DNA of 64,000 bases from an uncultured Dehalococcoidia bacterium (GTDB lineage Bacteria; Chloroflexota; Dehalococcoidia; Bin125), in the NCBI GenBank assembly GCA_958295515.1, contig CATQGW010000001.1, positions 186,001 to 250,000 of the forward strand, in the 5' to 3' direction. This document shows positions 23,528 to 31,996 of this stretch, in pieces; the first letter of the stretch is position 1, and the number at the start of each line of letters is the position of its first letter. The notes under the pieces were generated by a model. It saw nothing but the letters and a program-made list of their open reading frames with translations, was not told the origin of the DNA and searched no databases. A program made the translations under genes and the position numbers.

Positions 23528-26284
23528 GTGACCACAGCCCAGCGCGATTCCGCCGCTCCGCTGCCGCCCGCTTACGACCCGCAGGCCACCGAAGAGCCGA
23601 TCTACCGCTTCTGGGAGGAAGGCGGCTGGTTCGCGCCGGCGGCGGCCGAGGCGGCTGAGGCGGGTGGGGGGCGGGAGCCGTTCACGATCATCATGCCGCC
23701 GCCGAATGTGACGGGTGCGCTGCATCTGGGTCACGCGATCACGCTGACGATTGAGGATGCGCTGGTGCGCTGGCATCGGATGCTGGGTGAGCCGACGCTC
23801 TGGCTGCCGGGTGTGGATCACGCGGGGATCGCGACGCAGAGCGTGGTTGAGCAGCAGTTGGCGCGGGAGGGGCAGAACCGCCACGACCTGGGGCGCGAGG
23901 CGTTTGTGGAGCGGGTCTGGGCGTGGGTACACCGCTACCGCTCGCGGATTGAGGATCAGGCGCGTCGGATGGGGGCGTCGTGCGATTGGACGCGCTCAGT
24001 GTTCACGCTGGACGACACGCCGCGGCGGGCGGTGCGCAAGACGTTTGTGGATTTGTTCGATGATGGGCGGATCTACCGCGGGGCGCGGATCATCAACTGG
24101 GATCCGCAGATGATGACGGCGCTCTCGGATGTGGAGGTGGAGTACCGCGAGAGCGAGGGGCATCTCTGGCATGTGCGTTACCCGTTCGTGGATGAGCAGG
24201 GGAACGAGCTGGCGGAGGGGGTGACGATTGCGACAACGCGTCCGGAGACGATTCCGGCGGATGTGGCGATTGCGGTGCATCCGGGCGACGAGCGCTGGCA
24301 GCCGCACCACGGACGGCTGGTGCGGCTGCCGCTGCGGGGCTTTGAGCGGCTGCTGCCGATTGTGCCCGACGCGGCGGTGGATCCGGATTTCGGGACGGGT
24401 GCGCTGAAGATCACGCCGGGGCACGATCAGCTGGACTTCGAGATCGGCGAGCGGCACGGGCTGGAGCCGCTTCGGGCGGTGGACTGGGACGGCTCGATCA
24501 CGGCGGAGGGGGGGATGTACGTGGGGATGGATCGCGACGAGGCGCGCGAGCGGATCGTCGAGCACCTCGCGGAGGATGGGTATCTGGTGGAGACCGAGGC
24601 GCATCTGCACAATGTGGGGCATTCGCAGCGCAGCGGGGTGGCGGTGGAGCCGCTGGTGTCGAATCAGTGGTTTGTGGACACGACGGAGCTGGCGGCGGAG
24701 GCGGTGCGGGTGGTGCGCGAGGGCGAGGTGCGGATTGTGCCGGAGCGCTCGACGTCGGTCTACTTGCAGTGGATGGAGAACATTCGGCCGTGGTGCATCT
24801 CGCGGCAGCTGTGGTGGGGACACCGGATTCCGGCCTGGTATTGCCGGGTGTGCGACGCGGAGGCGATTATCTCGGCGGAGGACGGGGAGATCACGATTGG
24901 GGACGATGCGCACCCGATTGTCGGGCATGAGGATCCGAGCGTGTGCCCGCGCTGCGGGGGGGCGGAGCTGATCCAGGACCCGGATGTGCTGGATACGTGG
25001 TTTTCGAGCGGGCTGTGGACGCACTCGACGCTGGGCTGGCCGGACGAGAGCGAGGATTTGGCGCGCTTCTACCCGTCGAGCGTGATGGAGACGGGCTACG
25101 ACATTCTGTTTTTCTGGGTGGCGCGGATGATCATGCTGGGCTGCTACAACATCGGCGCGGCGCCGTTCCGGACGGTCTACCTGCACGGTCTGGTGCGGGA
25201 CGCCGAGGGGCGCAAGATGAGCAAGAGCCTGGACAACGTGGTGGATCCGCTGGACAAGGCGGAGCAGTACGGGATGGACGCGCTGCGTTTCACGCTGGCG
25301 ACGGGCTCGACGCCGGGCAACGATATGCGGCTGACCGATGAGCGGCTGGAAGGCTCGCGCAATTTCGCGAACAAGCTGTGGAATGGGGCGCGCTTCGTGC
25401 TGGGCGAGATTGCGGAGTCGGGCGCGGATGTGGGGGCGCTGCCGGCTGATCTGTCGGGCGCACCGCTGGAGGATCGCTGGATCCTCTCGCGGCTGGAGGC
25501 GGTGTCGGCCAATGTGGATGAACTGCTGACGCAGTTCCAGTTGGGGGAGGCGGGGCGGCAGATTCAGGATTTCCTGTGGAACGAGTTCTTCGACTGGTAC
25601 GTGGAGGCGAGCAAGGTGCGTCTGCGTGCGGGCGACGGCTCGCCGATCGCGGTGCTGGCGCATGTGCTGGATTGCGGGCTGCGGCTGCTGCATCCGTGGA
25701 TGCCGTTCATCACGGAGGCGCTGTGGCAGCGGCTGCCGAGCAAGGATGGGGAGGCGCTGATTGCGGCGCGGTACCCGCAGCCGGGCGACGGGGCGCGGGA
25801 TCTGGAGGCGGAGGCGCAGTTCGGCGCGCTGCAGGAGATCGTGCGGGCGGTGCGCCAGACACGCGCGGACTACCAGGTGCAGGCGGGGCGCTGGGTGGAG
25901 AGCTGGGTGGTCTGCGCGGAGCCGCTGCGCAGTGCGGCGGCTGAGGCGTCGGCGGCGATTGAGGTGCTGGCGCGCAGCCGTCCGCTGCATATTGCGGCGG
26001 CGCGCAGCGAAGCGCCGTCGGAGCAGATCGCCTCGGCGGTGCTGGCCGATGCGGAGGTGGTGATTCCGCTGGGCGGTCTGGTGGATCTGGCTCAGGAGCG
26101 GCAGCGTCTGGAGAAGGAGTTGGGGCAGGTGGAGGGTCGGCTGCGGGGTGCGGAGGCGAAGCTGGCGAACGAGGGTTTCCGCAGTAAGGCGCCGGCGCAG
26201 GTGGTGCAGCAGGCGGAGGAGTTGGCGGCTGAGCTTCGGCGTCAGCGGGCGGTGCTGGGGGAGCGGATTGAGGGGTTGGGGTGA
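23528..26284 (+). CDS. valS: Valyl-tRNA synthetase
   Basis: Class I synthetase that charges tRNA-Val, 918 residues, cytoplasmic. The HIGH motif is ALHLGHA in PPPNVTGALHLGHAITL, the KMSKS motif is GRKMSKSLDNVVDP, and the CP1 editing domain carries TTRPETIPADVAIAVHP. A zinc-like CRVCDAEA...CPRCGGAEL insertion lies near residue 440-480. The C-terminus has the coiled-coil arm typical of ValRS (LAQERQRLEKELGQVEGRL). The GTG start has GGAG at 23518-23521, 6 nt upstream. Its stop overlaps the next gene by 4 bp. Confidence 0.97.
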   Translation: MTTAQRDSAAPLPPAYDPQATEEPIYRFWEEGGWFAPAAAEAAEAGGGREPFTIIMPPPNVTGALHLGHAITLTIEDALVRWHRMLGEPTLWLPGVDHAGIATQSVVEQQLAREGQNRHDLGREAFVERVWAWVHRYRSRIEDQARRMGASCDWTRSVFTLDDTPRRAVRKTFVDLFDDGRIYRGARIINWDPQMMTALSDVEVEYRESEGHLWHVRYPFVDEQGNELAEGVTIATTRPETIPADVAIAVHPGDERWQPHHGRLVRLPLRGFERLLPIVPDAAVDPDFGTGALKITPGHDQLDFEIGERHGLEPLRAVDWDGSITAEGGMYVGMDRDEARERIVEHLAEDGYLVETEAHLHNVGHSQRSGVAVEPLVSNQWFVDTTELAAEAVRVVREGEVRIVPERSTSVYLQWMENIRPWCISRQLWWGHRIPAWYCRVCDAEAIISAEDGEITIGDDAHPIVGHEDPSVCPRCGGAELIQDPDVLDTWFSSGLWTHSTLGWPDESEDLARFYPSSVMETGYDILFFWVARMIMLGCYNIGAAPFRTVYLHGLVRDAEGRKMSKSLDNVVDPLDKAEQYGMDALRFTLATGSTPGNDMRLTDERLEGSRNFANKLWNGARFVLGEIAESGADVGALPADLSGAPLEDRWILSRLEAVSANVDELLTQFQLGEAGRQIQDFLWNEFFDWYVEASKVRLRAGDGSPIAVLAHVLDCGLRLLHPWMPFITEALWQRLPSKDGEALIAARYPQPGDGARDLEAEAQFGALQEIVRAVRQTRADYQVQAGRWVESWVVCAEPLRSAAAEASAAIEVLARSRPLHIAAARSEAPSEQIASAVLADAEVVIPLGGLVDLAQERQRLEKELGQVEGRLRGAEAKLANEGFRSKAPAQVVQQAEELAAELRRQRAVLGERIEGLG

Positions 26285-27138
26285 TTCGGGTTGTCAGTTG
26301 GAATATGGACGGCCACAACAGGCACGGGCGGGACAGGACCTGGCGCGTTCTGCGGGAGACGGGCGTTGATGTCGCGCTGTTGCAGGATGCGGCTGAGCCG
26401 CTGCCGGGCGTTGCCGACGGGATCGAACTCGGCGAGACGGCGTGGGAGCGCCCGATCAGGAAACCCCCGCCGCTGATCGCGAAGCTCTCCGATCGTGTGC
26501 AGATCGAGTGGTTCTCGCCGGTGCGCGTTGAAGAGACCACGACTGGTGTGCGGAATGTGAACCGCTCGCAGGTTGCGGTGAGCGATCCGCTCACGATTGC
26601 CGCCGCTCGGATTGTCCCGCAGGGCAGTGAGCCGTTTATCGCGGTCTCGATGTACGGGCGTTGGCTCGCTCCGCACCCGCTCGCGACGAGTGCCTCCAAG
26701 ACGCATGCTGATGCCTCGATCCACCGCATTCTTTCGGATTTGTCTGCGTTTACCGCGGCGGCGAATCCGGCGGAGCACCGCGTGCTCGCGGCGGGCGATC
26801 TCAATCTGAGCCTCTGGACGAAATTCGGCCGCAGGCGCAAGAACGTTCGCGTGCAGGCGGTCTGGGATCGTTTTGCGGCGCTCGGGTTCGAATTTCTGGG
26901 GCCTCAGCAGCCGAACGGTCGCGCGTCCGTACGTGGTCCTGGCACGCGCATTTATCGAGACACCCAGAGGGTGATCACGCGCCGCGCCAGGCGGCTGGGG
27001 CAGGTGAGGTCGGAGAGTCAGATCGACTACGTGTTCGCGTCTCGGGGCTTCCACGAATCGATCCGGTGCCGCGCGCTCAACGAAGACGCGGAGTGGGGAC
27101 CGAGCGACCACTGTCGGATTTTGATTGAGGTGGAGTGA
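26281..27138 (+). CDS. Endonuclease/exonuclease/phosphatase-fold protein, copy 1
   Basis: A 285-residue member of the EEP (DNase I/ExoIII-like) fold: RVVSWNMDGH at the N-terminus holds the metal-binding Asn, AGDLNL the DxN catalytic strand, QIDYVFAS the following strand and WGPSDHCRILIEV the C-terminal Ser-Asp-His motif. No signal peptide, so it acts inside the cell; the substrate (DNA, RNA or a phosphoester) cannot be read from sequence. The GTG start overlaps the valS stop as GTGA, and SD-like purines are within valS. It is followed by a close paralogue after 4 bp, so the two form a recent tandem pair cotranscribed with valS. Confidence 0.8.
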   Translation: MIRVVSWNMDGHNRHGRDRTWRVLRETGVDVALLQDAAEPLPGVADGIELGETAWERPIRKPPPLIAKLSDRVQIEWFSPVRVEETTTGVRNVNRSQVAVSDPLTIAAARIVPQGSEPFIAVSMYGRWLAPHPLATSASKTHADASIHRILSDLSAFTAAANPAEHRVLAAGDLNLSLWTKFGRRRKNVRVQAVWDRFAALGFEFLGPQQPNGRASVRGPGTRIYRDTQRVITRRARRLGQVRSESQIDYVFASRGFHESIRCRALNEDAEWGPSDHCRILIEVE

Positions 27139-27142
27139 GGCG

Positions 27143-28009
27143 ATGATCAAGGTGGTCAGTTGGAACATGGATGGCAATTCCGACACGTGGGGGGTGCTGC
27201 TGGAGATGGGGGCGGACCTGGCGCTGCTGCAGGACCCGGGGGTGCCACCGCAAACTGCCGTCAACTCGATCGAACTTCCTGAGCCGCCGTGGGAGCTGGA
27301 GCGCCGGCAACGACCGCCGATCATCGTGCGGCTCTCGGACCGTGTAGAGGTCCAGTGGTTTTCGCCGGTGCCGATTGAGGAAGTCACCACTCGAACGGGC
27401 AATGTCGGCGAATGGGAAATCGGGGTGAGCGATCGCCGGACGATCGCTGCTGCGCGGGTTGCGCCGCGCGGCGGCGAGACGTTCTTCGTCGTCTCGATGT
27501 ACGGACGTTGGCTGGGCTCTCATCCGCTTGCTGCGAGCGCCTCTGTCACCCATGCGGATGCTTCCGTGCATCGGATCCTCTCGGATCTTTCGGCTTTCAC
27601 GGCTGCGGCCGATCCGGAGCGTCACCGCGTCCTGGCGGCGGGTGATCTCAATCTGATCTACGGGTCAGGGAAAGGGGCAGGCCGACAGAATTTGCGGACC
27701 CAATCCGTTTGGGACCGCTTTGAGGCCCTCGGCTTTGAGTTTCTCGGTCCCCAGCGTCCCGACGGACGGCCTGCCGCCAATCCGTCGGACGAAGTGCCGG
27801 CTGATACGAAGAATGTCCCGACCTCCTACTCGCGCGACGGTGCAGCGAGCGGGGTGGGCGTGAAGACGCCGCTTGATGCGCGTAATCAGCTTGACTACGT
27901 CTTTGCGTCGCGCGGGTTTCATGAGGGCATTCGCGCTCGCGCGCTCAACGATGTTGAGGAGTGGGGACCGAGCGACCACTGCCGGATTGTGATTGAGGTG
28001 GATGAGTGA
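27143..28009 (+). CDS. Endonuclease/exonuclease/phosphatase-fold protein, copy 2
   Basis: A 288-residue paralogue of the preceding gene, with the same order of motifs: VVSWNMDGN, then a stretch SMYGRWLGSHPL, AGDLNLIYG, QLDYVFASRGFHEG and WGPSDHCRIVIEV. The ATG at 27143 was chosen because it aligns with the start of copy 1; an in-frame ATG 6 codons upstream lies within copy 1. The variable middle region (about residues 190-240) differs strongly from copy 1, which suggests that the two have different substrates or partners while the active site is preserved. DNase-like nuclease or phosphatase activity is inference. Confidence 0.78.
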   Translation: MIKVVSWNMDGNSDTWGVLLEMGADLALLQDPGVPPQTAVNSIELPEPPWELERRQRPPIIVRLSDRVEVQWFSPVPIEEVTTRTGNVGEWEIGVSDRRTIAAARVAPRGGETFFVVSMYGRWLGSHPLAASASVTHADASVHRILSDLSAFTAAADPERHRVLAAGDLNLIYGSGKGAGRQNLRTQSVWDRFEALGFEFLGPQRPDGRPAANPSDEVPADTKNVPTSYSRDGAASGVGVKTPLDARNQLDYVFASRGFHEGIRARALNDVEEWGPSDHCRIVIEVDE

Positions 28010-28073
28010 GTTGGTGTCCGTGGTTCCTGGGCGAGCGCGGGTGGGGCGGTGGGGTGGGGGCGCGGGTTTTGGG

Positions 28074-29216
28074 TTAGCGGACGGCGCCGCAGTTTTTTAG
28101 GGCTTGGGCTTTGGGGCCGTTGAGGCCGATTTCGCTGAGGATTTCGTCGGTGTGCTGGCCGGGGTGGGCGGGCGGGCCCTGGATTTCGCTTTCGGTGCGG
28201 CTGAAGCGGGGGGCGGGGCCGGGCTGGACGACGCCGGCGACTTCTTTGAATGCGCCGCGGGCTTTGGCGTGCGGGTGCTCGGGCGCTTCCCAGGGTTCGA
28301 GCACGGGGCCGAAGCAGACGTCGCTGCCCTCGAAGACGTCCTCCCATTCGGCGCGGGTTTTGGTGCGGACGATGGCGGCGACGCGCTCCTTCATTTCGGG
28401 CCAGCGGGTGCGGTCGTTCTGGGGCGGGAGGGGCTGGTCTTTGAGGCCGGTGAGTTCGAGCAGTTCGGCGTAGAACTGGGGCTCGATCGAGCCGAGCGCG
28501 ATGTATTTGCCGTCGAGCGTCTCGTAGGCGTCGTAGTAGTGGGCGCCGGTGTCGAGCACGTTGGAGGCGCGCCCGCGGTTCCAGAAGCCGGAGGCGAGGC
28601 CGGCGTGGAGGGAGGTGATCAGGGAGCTTGCGCCGTCGACCATGGCGGCGTCGACGACCTGGCCTTTGCCGGTGCGTTGGGCTTCGAGCAGCGCGCCGAG
28701 CATGCCGACGGCGAGGTACATGCCGCCGCCGCCGAAGTCGCCGACGAGGTTGAGCGGCGGGACGGGGGCCTGGCCTTTGCGGGCGATGGGGGCGAGCGCG
28801 CCGGCGAGGGCGATGTAGTTGATGTCGTGCCCGGCCATCTTGGCGTAGGGGCCTTCCTGGCCCCAGCCGGTCATGCGTCCGTAGACGATGCGGGGGTTGC
28901 GCTCGAGGCAGACATCGGGGCCGAGTCCGAGGCGCTCCATGACGCCGGGGCGGAAGCCTTCGAAGAGGGCGTCGGCGCCTTCGATCAGTTGGAGGGCGAC
29001 TTCGACGCCCTCGGGGTTCTTGAGGTCGAGGGCGATGGAGCGCCGCCCGCGGGCGAGCAGGTCGCCGGGGGGGTTCGAGGGGGTTTCGGCGGGTACATTG
29101 GCGGCGCGGTCGATGCGCACGATGTCGGCGCCCATGTCGGAGAGGATCATGCCGCAGAACGGCCCCGGTCCGATGCCCTGGAATTCGATGATGCGAATGC
29201 CCTCAAGCGGTCCCAT
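28074..29216 (-). CDS. Alpha-methylacyl-CoA racemase-like CoA-transferase family III protein
   Basis: 380 residues, family III CoA-transferase (CaiB/BaiF) fold. The sequence carries the racemase pattern rather than the transferase one: GHDINYIALAGAL contains the His-Asp pair, and NLVGDFGGGGMYLAVGML the second catalytic Asp, as in alpha-methylacyl-CoA racemase, with a following Glu in GSIEPQFY. It would interconvert (R)- and (S)-2-methylacyl-CoA for beta-oxidation of branched acids or sterol side chains. The ATG lies at 29216, 63 bp from the divergent GNAT gene. N-terminal PLEGIRIIEFQGIGPGPFCGMIL is standard for the family. Confidence 0.85.
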   Translation of the reverse strand: MGPLEGIRIIEFQGIGPGPFCGMILSDMGADIVRIDRAANVPAETPSNPPGDLLARGRRSIALDLKNPEGVEVALQLIEGADALFEGFRPGVMERLGLGPDVCLERNPRIVYGRMTGWGQEGPYAKMAGHDINYIALAGALAPIARKGQAPVPPLNLVGDFGGGGMYLAVGMLGALLEAQRTGKGQVVDAAMVDGASSLITSLHAGLASGFWNRGRASNVLDTGAHYYDAYETLDGKYIALGSIEPQFYAELLELTGLKDQPLPPQNDRTRWPEMKERVAAIVRTKTRAEWEDVFEGSDVCFGPVLEPWEAPEHPHAKARGAFKEVAGVVQPGPAPRFSRTESEIQGPPAHPGQHTDEILSEIGLNGPKAQALKNCGAVR

Positions 29217-29279
29217 GTTCGATGCTCCCTCTGTGCGCGCGCGGCGCGTTGCGTGCGGATGCACGGGCAAGATACCGCG

Positions 29280-29774
29280 ATGAGCGGCGAGATGGGCGAT
29301 GGGGCGATCCGAATTGAGCGCGCGGGGGCTGCGGAGGCGGCGGATGTGATGGCGCTGATCCACCGGGTGTTCGACGAATACGGCTTCATCTGGGACCCGG
29401 AGGAGGAGTTTTGGGATTTGCTGGCGGAGGAATTTCCCTATCTGGAGCCGCGCGGGGCGCTGTGGGTTGGGCGCGACGCGGAGGGCGTCGTGGTCGGCTC
29501 GATTGCGGCGGAGCTGGTTAGCGGGGATGCGGTCGAGCTGCATCGGCTCTATCTGGATGCGCGGCTGCGCGGGGCGGGGCAGGGGCGTCGGCTGATGCTG
29601 ACGGCGCTGGAGTGGGCGCGGGAGGCGGGCTGCGAGCGGGCGGTGCTGTGGTCGGACACCCGCTTCGCGGAGGCGCACCGGCTCTACGACCGTCTGGGGT
29701 TTGTTCGGAGTGGGGAGCGGGAGCTGGAGGATGTGAATGAGACGACGGAGTTTTGCTTTGAGCGCGGGATCTGA
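29280..29774 (+). CDS. GNAT-family N-acetyltransferase
   Basis: A 164-residue acetyl-CoA-dependent acetyltransferase. The acetyl-CoA loop is [17 protein letters not shown] (motif A, R-x-x-G-x-G/A), followed by the C-terminal [10 protein letters not shown] typical of the fold. The N-terminal [27 protein letters not shown] matches the first strand and helices. The start was placed at the ATG at 29280; another in-frame ATG lies at 29292. Divergent from the racemase gene with a 63-bp shared spacer. The acceptor substrate cannot be inferred. Confidence 0.85.
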   Translation: MSGEMGDGAIRIERAGAAEAADVMALIHRVFDEYGFIWDPEEEFWDLLAEEFPYLEPRGALWVGRDAEGVVVGSIAAELVSGDAVELHRLYLDARLRGAGQGRRLMLTALEWAREAGCERAVLWSDTRFAEAHRLYDRLGFVRSGERELEDVNETTEFCFERGI

Positions 29775-29807
29775 GGCTTGGAGGGTTTGCGGGGGGTTGG
29801 TGCTGGT

Positions 29808-29844
29808 CACGGCGAGATACCCGCGGCAAGCGCGGGTATGACGG
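29808..29844. repeat. Intergenic palindromic repeat, family A
   Basis: A 37-bp copy identical in arms and loop to that at 10624, lying 34 bp after the GNAT stop and upstream of the nuo promoter. Confidence 0.85.
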
Positions 29845-29918
29845 AATTTGGACGGGCAGGAATGACGAGATAAGGGGGTGGGTGGGGTGTGTTGGGGGGA
29901 GGCGAGGGGCGGTGGCGA

Positions 29919-29948
29919 TTGACCCTGTAGGAGGGGCGCGACTACGAT
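29919..29948 (+). promoter_or_regulatory. Promoter of the nuo operon
   Basis: TTGACC (29919-29924) and TACGAT (29943-29948) with an 18-bp spacer, 75 bp upstream of the nuoA GTG. It is the only good promoter seen in the gap after the GNAT gene and should drive nuoA through nuoN. Confidence 0.65.
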
Positions 29949-30023
29949 CCGTCTGGCGTCTAGCGAGACGCCTTGCGGCGCGCGTCTGGAGAGCTGCGCG
30001 CTGTTCACCCTGTAGAGGACCCT

Positions 30024-30413
30024 GTGTCGGAACTCTTCTCGAACTACGGCGCGGTGCTGGTCGCCATTCCGGTGGGGGCGATGCTCGTGCTGACGGCGCT
30101 GCTGGCGACCAAGCTGCTGGCGCCGCAGCGGCGGACGGCGCTCAAGGGGCAGGTCTACGAATGCGGGATGCTGCCGATTGGGCGCAACTGGGCGCAGGTG
30201 CATGTGCGCTACTACACCTACGCGCTGCTGTTCCTGGTGTTCGATGTGGAGGTGGTCTTCCTGTTCCCGTGGGCGGTGAGCTTCCTGGGGCTGGTGGACA
30301 CTTCGGACATCGGGCGCACGGTGCTGTGGCAGATGGTGCTGTTCATCGGCACGCTGCTGGTGGGTCTCGCCTACGCCTGGCGCAAAGGCGTGTTCGACTG
30401 GAAGAGCAACTAA
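30024..30413 (+). CDS. nuoA: NADH-quinone oxidoreductase subunit A
   Basis: A 129-residue membrane subunit of complex I with three hydrophobic helices. The conserved YECGM (loop cysteine) and [15 protein letters not shown] pattern identify NuoA. The GTG start has TAGAGGA 5-10 nt upstream. The stop TAA shares one base with the nuoB start. Confidence 0.95.
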   Translation: MSELFSNYGAVLVAIPVGAMLVLTALLATKLLAPQRRTALKGQVYECGMLPIGRNWAQVHVRYYTYALLFLVFDVEVVFLFPWAVSFLGLVDTSDIGRTVLWQMVLFIGTLLVGLAYAWRKGVFDWKSN

Positions 30414-30979
30414 TGGCCGACACACCACGAATGCCCGACCCCACGCCGGTGATCATCTCGCCGGAGACGATGCGGCTGACGGCGGTGGACGAAGCGCCGC
30501 CGACGGTGCCCTACAAGGTGGTGCTGCCGGGGGTGATGCAGGCGCCGGCGGAGGCGCTGATTTCGGCGGCGCGGAAGTCGTCGTTGTGGCCGATGACCTT
30601 CGGTCTGGCCTGCTGCGCGATTGAGATGATCGCGACCTACATGGCGAACCATGACCTGGACCGCTTCGGGATCGTGCCGTGGCCGTCGCCGCGGCAGAGC
30701 GATGTGATGATCGTGGCGGGGACGGTGACCAAGAAGATGGCGCCGGCGGTGAAGCTGCTCTACGAGCAGATGCCGCATCCGAAGTGGGTGATTTCGATGG
30801 GCGCGTGCGCGACCAATGGCGGTCCCTACACGCAGTACGACCGGGTGGTGCAGGGGGTGGACAACATTGTGCCGGTGGATGTCTATGTGCCGGGCTGTCC
30901 GCCGCGGCCGGAGGCGTTGATCGATGGTCTTCTCGCGTTGCAGGAGAAGATCGTCGAAGAACGCAGCCGCGGATACTGA
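30413..30979 (+). CDS. nuoB: NADH-quinone oxidoreductase subunit B
   Basis: 188 residues, peripheral arm subunit that carries the terminal [4Fe-4S] cluster N2 beside the quinone site. Cluster ligands are seen in GLACCAIEM (Cys-Cys), [10 protein letters not shown] and [12 protein letters not shown] 55-residue N-terminal extension precedes the conserved core. It overlaps nuoA by one base and is followed by nuoC after 11 bp. Confidence 0.97.
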   Translation: MADTPRMPDPTPVIISPETMRLTAVDEAPPTVPYKVVLPGVMQAPAEALISAARKSSLWPMTFGLACCAIEMIATYMANHDLDRFGIVPWPSPRQSDVMIVAGTVTKKMAPAVKLLYEQMPHPKWVISMGACATNGGPYTQYDRVVQGVDNIVPVDVYVPGCPPRPEALIDGLLALQEKIVEERSRGY

Positions 30980-30990
30980 CGGCGGCCGCG

Positions 30991-31983
30991 ATGACGACCA
31001 GCAGCGACGACGCCACGACCGCTCTGCAGCCGCCGCCCGGCTCGATCGCCGATGTGTATCGGCTGGTGATGCCGTTGATTCCGTTCGAGGCGGTGGTGAC
31101 CAAGGGCGGGGACGTGGCGCTGACGGTGGCTGCGGAGTTTCTCTACGAGGTGATTGCGCGGGCGCGCGACGACGAGCGGCTGGGGATGAATTTGCTGCGC
31201 AATCTGACGGCGGTGGATTGGGTGGAGCAGGGGCTGGAGCTGGTTTACCACTTTTACTCGATTGAGCACCGGCACGCGGCGACGATCAAATGCCGGCTGC
31301 CGAGCGAGGGGGCGGCGGTGCGGAGCGTGGCGGGGCTGTACGCGACGGCGGACTGGGCGGAGCGCGAGTGCCGCGAGATGTTCGGGATTGAGTTTCTCGG
31401 GCATCCGGACCCGCGCAACCTGCTGCTCGACGAGGATTTGGATATCCACCCGCTGCGCAAGAGTCATCCGCTCGCGCCGATCGAGGTGGAGCAGGGCGTT
31501 GATGTTGAGTTTTTCACCAAGCAGTTTCCGCCGGAGGAGCCGGTCAGTCCGCAGGAGAAGGCGGCGGATGCAGACGACGCGGCGGCGGCGCGCCCGGAGC
31601 GCAAGCCGGACGCGGAGCTGACCGAGGAAGAGCGGGAAGCGAAGCGGGCGGAGCAGGCGGAGCGGGTGGCGCGGGCGCGCGAGTTGGCGGCGCAGCGACG
31701 CGCGGAACGCGCGGCCGGCGCGCCGCCGGCGGGCGGACCGCGGGCCGAGGGCGCGCCTCCGCCGCCGCGCCCGGAACCTGCGGCGGCGACGGCAGCAGCG
31801 CCGGCTGCGGCTGCGGCTGCGCCGGTGAGCGACGACCGACCGCCGGCTCCGCCGCCGCCGGAGCTGCCGACCATTCCGGACGCCGAAGAGGACCCGGAAG
31901 GCCGCGCTGCGGCGCAGGCCGAGCGGGTGCGGATCGGCCGCGAGCTGGCGGCGGCGCGGCGCGCGCAGCTGCGGGGCGAATGA
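30991..31983 (+). CDS. nuoC: NADH-quinone oxidoreductase subunit C with a long Ala/Pro/Glu-rich tail
   Basis: 330 residues. The first about 185 hold the normal subunit C core: RNLTAVDW, YHFYSIEHRHAATIKCRLP, and the signature ADWAERECREMFGIEFLGHPD plus the LLLDEDLDIHPLRKSHP end. Residues about 188-330 are an unusual low-complexity extension: a charged Glu/Arg/Ala helix (TEEEREAKRAEQAERVARARE), an Ala/Pro linker and another Arg/Ala helix. NuoC is normally 150-230 residues. The extension is in frame with clear coding bias, so it is not a frameshift product. NuoC-NuoD are separate genes. Confidence 0.93.
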   Translation: MTTSSDDATTALQPPPGSIADVYRLVMPLIPFEAVVTKGGDVALTVAAEFLYEVIARARDDERLGMNLLRNLTAVDWVEQGLELVYHFYSIEHRHAATIKCRLPSEGAAVRSVAGLYATADWAERECREMFGIEFLGHPDPRNLLLDEDLDIHPLRKSHPLAPIEVEQGVDVEFFTKQFPPEEPVSPQEKAADADDAAAARPERKPDAELTEEEREAKRAEQAERVARARELAAQRRAERAAGAPPAGGPRAEGAPPPPRPEPAAATAAAPAAAAAAPVSDDRPPAPPPPELPTIPDAEEDPEGRAAAQAERVRIGRELAAARRAQLRGE

Positions 31984-31996
31984 GGGCGATGAGCAG

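Noticed and set aside
28104..29279. Upstream extension of the GNAT frame
   Set aside because: It is antisense to the racemase gene and shows no acetyltransferase similarity.
30991..31983. Frameshift or fusion explaining the NuoC tail
   Set aside because: The frame and coding bias run smoothly to the stop, and nuoD begins normally 13 bp later.
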